IMG/VR virus record: IMGVR_UViG_3300043466_000800
Coordinates: 1 to 35,423 of that record
Source: a virus
Length of the DNA: 35,423 bases
Direction: 5' to 3' (one strand)
The notes beneath the pieces are model-generated. The model searched no databases. It was given only the letters and a program-made list of their open reading frames with translations, and was not told where the DNA came from. Made by a program: the position numbers and the translations under genes. Below, one piece after another: positions 32,741 to 35,423 of this stretch; the first letter of the stretch is position 1; every line of letters starts with the position of its first letter.

Positions 32741-33298
32741 ATGCCGACACCTGCCGAAATTCAGAAGAATCTTGACGCACTTTATGAGGGCTTTCTAAAT
32801 GATTTTCAGCCTTTATATGATGCAGTTACGGAACTAAAAAGACTAATGTTTAAGAGGATATTTGGAACTGGATCATCAGGTGGAAGTAATACAGCAGGTG
32901 CTAAATTGCCGACCAAGCCATACAGCACAACTCCAATCTATGTATCATCAAAAAGTATTCAAGACGCTCCATCTAAATTCAAGGTTGGCAAAAGAGGCAC
33001 GCCAATTAAATCTCTTTACTTTCCTAATGGATACAATCAATTAAAAAGACAAACCTCAAGAAATTTGCCTTTAGAGTTAACAGGTAATTTAAAGGGAGCG
33101 TTTCAAGATTCTGCTATAATCGCGGAAGGATTAACTTCAGGAATTGCTCTTCCAGAATCTGAGACTGGCAAGGTTAATGGTCTTGAAGCTAAGTACGGGC
33201 CAATTTTCTTACCAACAGCTGAAGAGCAAGCTGAATTACTTGAAGATCATGCTCAGCTTTTAGTTGAGCAAATTATAAAAGCAATGAACAAATCATGA
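32741..33298 (+). CDS. Neck/tail-completion protein candidate (gp10-like)
   Basis: 185 residues, starting one base after the previous stop. The C-terminal part has the layout of HK97 gp10-like neck proteins (ELTGNLKGAFQDSAIIAEG, then KYGPIFLPTAEEQAELLEDHAQLLVEQIIKA). The N-terminal 70 residues are helical and Gly/Ser-rich. The gene is more A/T-rich than its neighbours, which may mark separate acquisition. Confidence 0.58.
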   Translation: MPTPAEIQKNLDALYEGFLNDFQPLYDAVTELKRLMFKRIFGTGSSGGSNTAGAKLPTKPYSTTPIYVSSKSIQDAPSKFKVGKRGTPIKSLYFPNGYNQLKRQTSRNLPLELTGNLKGAFQDSAIIAEGLTSGIALPESETGKVNGLEAKYGPIFLPTAEEQAELLEDHAQLLVEQIIKAMNKS

Positions 33299-35423
33299 AT
33301 CTACTTTCTACCATACTGGACAGACTCAACCAACGCATTGAAGTCGGCAATATCTTCGATCAGATTTACGGCCTTAGCGAGGCCGTAGGCGAAGGCAATG
33401 ACAAAGCGTGGGCCTTTTACATTGGCAATGGTCAGGCGATTCCTGTGACCAACTTTGATGCAAAGCAAGGAACTTTGTTCTGGGCCAAGCGTGGCAAGAT
33501 CACAGTGGCCAAGAATGACTCTTTGAGATTAGCTGGATGCAAGTCTATTTATGAGACACGCTTTAGCATGACCGCTTATGCAATGGTGCGCAAATCGCAT
33601 TTGCCTTGTGATTCTGCCGATGCACAGGACTGGATTGCATCAAGGGTGCTGAGGTTAATCAGCGGAACGGATCCGCAATTTAAGGCTGCCATTGGTGTCA
33701 TCGCTTATGAGGTTGTGCCAAGTGGATACCAGAATGAGATCCGGTACTTGCCTGTGAATTATGAGTGGGCCGCTGTTGCAATTGATGTGGATGTGAATGT
33801 AAGCACCTCAAGCGAGGACGGCTGCTATGATACTTGCGCAACTGGTGACATCCCTCTGCCAGACTTCGAGCCATGCACGCCATGTCTTACCGAGGTTGCT
33901 GTGGATGGTATTACAATTATTGGTAATGGTACGGCAGGGGACCCGTTAATCGCAATTGGTGGCGGTGGGGGTGGCGGTGCTTTAATAGCCTTGCCGTTTA
34001 CGACCGACCATTTAAGCGCAACGGGTAACGCTTACGCGATTGGTAACATCGTTTGGTATAACGGCAATGTTTATCGCTGCATCGCTGCGAACGATTCAAT
34101 ACTGCCAACTAATACAAGCTACTGGGTTAATCTTGGGGCAGGATTTCCAACTGTTCAACAGCCTTCGAATTGGAATGCTACGAGCGGAAACAATCAGATA
34201 CTAAACAAGCCAACGATTCCAGCCGCTCAAGTTAATTCCGATTGGAACGCGGTAAGTGGTGTAGCTGAAATATTAAATAAGCCAACGATTCCCGTTTTGC
34301 CTGCGACGATTGTAGAGGACGTAACCGCAACCGCGCCCATAAGTTCAAGCGGTGGCACTACGCCCGACATAAGTATAAGTCAAGCCTCGGCGAGTAGCGA
34401 TGGGTATCTTAGTTCGGCTGATTGGAACACCTTCGACGGCAAGTTCGATGCGCCAACGGGAACAAGCTCGGACTACTTAGATGGCACGGGCGCACCACAG
34501 CCATTCCCAACGCTTACAAATGGCACGGTCACATCGGTTGCGGCAACAGTACCTAACCCGACAAACCCAGCATTTAGCGTTGCAGTTCCTAACTCAACTA
34601 CTACACCAAGCATTGACATAACTGCAAACGGAGTTGTAAGCCAGTACGTTCGTGGCGATGGTTCTTTAGCTAATTTCCCTTTGGGCGGTGGCGGTGGCGC
34701 ATCGGTTAACTATTACCTCAACGGCTCAGTAAGTCAAGGGACGATTTTAGGAAATCAATATTTCGAAATGAGCCGTGTGCCGATTCTCGGAGCTGGCACA
34801 AACTTCACACGCACAAACGCGCAAGGCAATGGCTATATCGCGCAATTCATAACGGATGCAGGCGACCCAAATCTTTTGGCAATCCCTTCAGGCAATTGGA
34901 ACTTCGAGACCTACTTCAATGCTTCGAGTGGCGGCGGAAATCCGAGCTTTTATATGGAGCTTTACAAGTACGATGGCGCAACCTTTACGCTAATTTCAAC
35001 AGGGTCTACAAATCCCGAAGCGATTACGGGCGGCACGGTGGTCGATTTGTATGTTAGTGCGCTTGCAGTACCTTCGACAGTATTGGCTGCAACTGATAGG
35101 CTCGCAGTACGCATTTTCGTAACTACATCGGGTAGAACAATTACGCTGCATACTGAGGACAACAACCTTTGCCAAATAATCACGACATTTACCACAGGTT
35201 TAAACGCATTAAACGGCTTAACTGCTCAAGTGCAAAACTTCGCAACTGGTACAAGTGGCACGGATTTCGGGATTACATCGGCAACTGATACCCACACATT
35301 CAACCTACCAACTGCCAGCGCAAGCAACAGAGGCGCATTAAGCAGCGGCGATTGGACTACATTTAACGGCAAGTTTAACACGCCAATAGGCACAACTTCC
35401 GAATATGTGCGCGGCGATGGAAC
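33295..35423 (+). CDS. Neck-domain/fibre fusion protein, 3'-truncated by the window edge
   Basis: ATG 33295 overlaps the previous stop (ATGA); the frame is open to the last base (at least 709 residues). Residues about 1-185 are a compact alpha/beta domain like tail-completion proteins. A Cys-rich link (CYDTC, CTPC), a poly-Gly run (about 222-229), a chitin-binding-like CBM segment (AYAIGNIVWYNGNVYRC, about 252-268), two SDWNA/ILNKPTIP repeats and GYLSSADWNTF-type fibre motifs follow. The fusion would anchor a fibre at the neck. From about 34,320 on it is a close homologue of the gene at the left edge. Confidence 0.82.
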   Translation, partial: MNLLSTILDRLNQRIEVGNIFDQIYGLSEAVGEGNDKAWAFYIGNGQAIPVTNFDAKQGTLFWAKRGKITVAKNDSLRLAGCKSIYETRFSMTAYAMVRKSHLPCDSADAQDWIASRVLRLISGTDPQFKAAIGVIAYEVVPSGYQNEIRYLPVNYEWAAVAIDVDVNVSTSSEDGCYDTCATGDIPLPDFEPCTPCLTEVAVDGITIIGNGTAGDPLIAIGGGGGGGALIALPFTTDHLSATGNAYAIGNIVWYNGNVYRCIAANDSILPTNTSYWVNLGAGFPTVQQPSNWNATSGNNQILNKPTIPAAQVNSDWNAVSGVAEILNKPTIPVLPATIVEDVTATAPISSSGGTTPDISISQASASSDGYLSSADWNTFDGKFDAPTGTSSDYLDGTGAPQPFPTLTNGTVTSVAATVPNPTNPAFSVAVPNSTTTPSIDITANGVVSQYVRGDGSLANFPLGGGGGASVNYYLNGSVSQGTILGNQYFEMSRVPILGAGTNFTRTNAQGNGYIAQFITDAGDPNLLAIPSGNWNFETYFNASSGGGNPSFYMELYKYDGATFTLISTGSTNPEAITGGTVVDLYVSALAVPSTVLAATDRLAVRIFVTTSGRTITLHTEDNNLCQIITTFTTGLNALNGLTAQVQNFATGTSGTDFGITSATDTHTFNLPTASASNRGALSSGDWTTFNGKFNTPIGTTSEYVRGDG
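34321..35423. repeat. Long imperfect direct repeat, copy 2 (fibre region)
   Basis: Counterpart of 481-1610, about 33.8 kb away. Substitutions are spread and mostly at third codon positions, which points to old divergence under selection rather than a recent exact duplication or a terminal repeat. Confidence 0.9.

Overview
This 35.4 kb window is a tailed double-stranded DNA phage (siphovirus-like) of a Bacteroidota host. The phage call rests on a large terminase, portal, Mu F-like head protein, tape-measure protein, capsid candidate, endolysin and a phage replication/recombination set. The host call rests on intergenic copies of the Bacteroidota promoter core TAnnTTTG, several with an upstream TTTG or TTG, and on start codons that mostly lack a Shine-Dalgarno and sit behind A/T-rich leaders. 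Every convincing gene is on the + strand. I see no integrase, repressor, tRNA, CRISPR array or rRNA, so a lytic lifestyle is likely but not proven.

Layout. (1) 1-3.2 kb: the 3' part of a fibre gene (cut at the left edge), a small protein and a second fibre-like protein with a 16-residue beta-roll repeat. (2) 3.15-5.7 kb: lysis region with GH24 endolysin, holin candidate and a membrane-anchored coiled-coil protein; inside it is a 188-residue PAS + histidine-kinase dimerisation (DHp) protein with no ATPase domain. (3) 5.8-12.9 kb: replication and recombination (SSB-like protein with acidic tail, coiled-coil protein, PD-(D/E)XK exonuclease, HNH nuclease, DECH-box helicase, primase-helicase). (4) 12.92-13.2 kb: a noncoding origin-like region with six copies of GGACAACTT in both orientations around a (CA)15 tract. 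(5) 13.2-14.6 kb: VRR-NUC nuclease and small proteins. (6) 14.58-24.5 kb: packaging genes, then the tail (chaperone candidate with possible -1 frameshift, tape measure, two large tail proteins, tail-tube candidate). (7) 24.5-26.1 kb: glycosyltransferase, methyltransferase and a 26-codon gene. (8) 26.1-33.3 kb: portal, Mu F-like protein, scaffold candidate, capsid candidate, neck candidates. (9) 33.3 kb to the right edge: a neck-domain/fibre fusion gene, cut at the right edge.

The tail genes lie between terminase and portal, which is not the usual order. The two fibre genes at the window ends are diverged homologues with different central modules; they are either tandem paralogues or two versions of one locus in a circular genome of about 33.8 kb.

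The most unusual items are the PAS-DHp protein, the origin-like iteron/(CA)n region, the possible frameshift extension of the capsid gene, the switch-like hairpin pair before the capsid gene, and a 12-nt sequence shared in opposite orientation by the capsid and tail-tube leaders. Functions come from reading motifs by eye; no database search was run.
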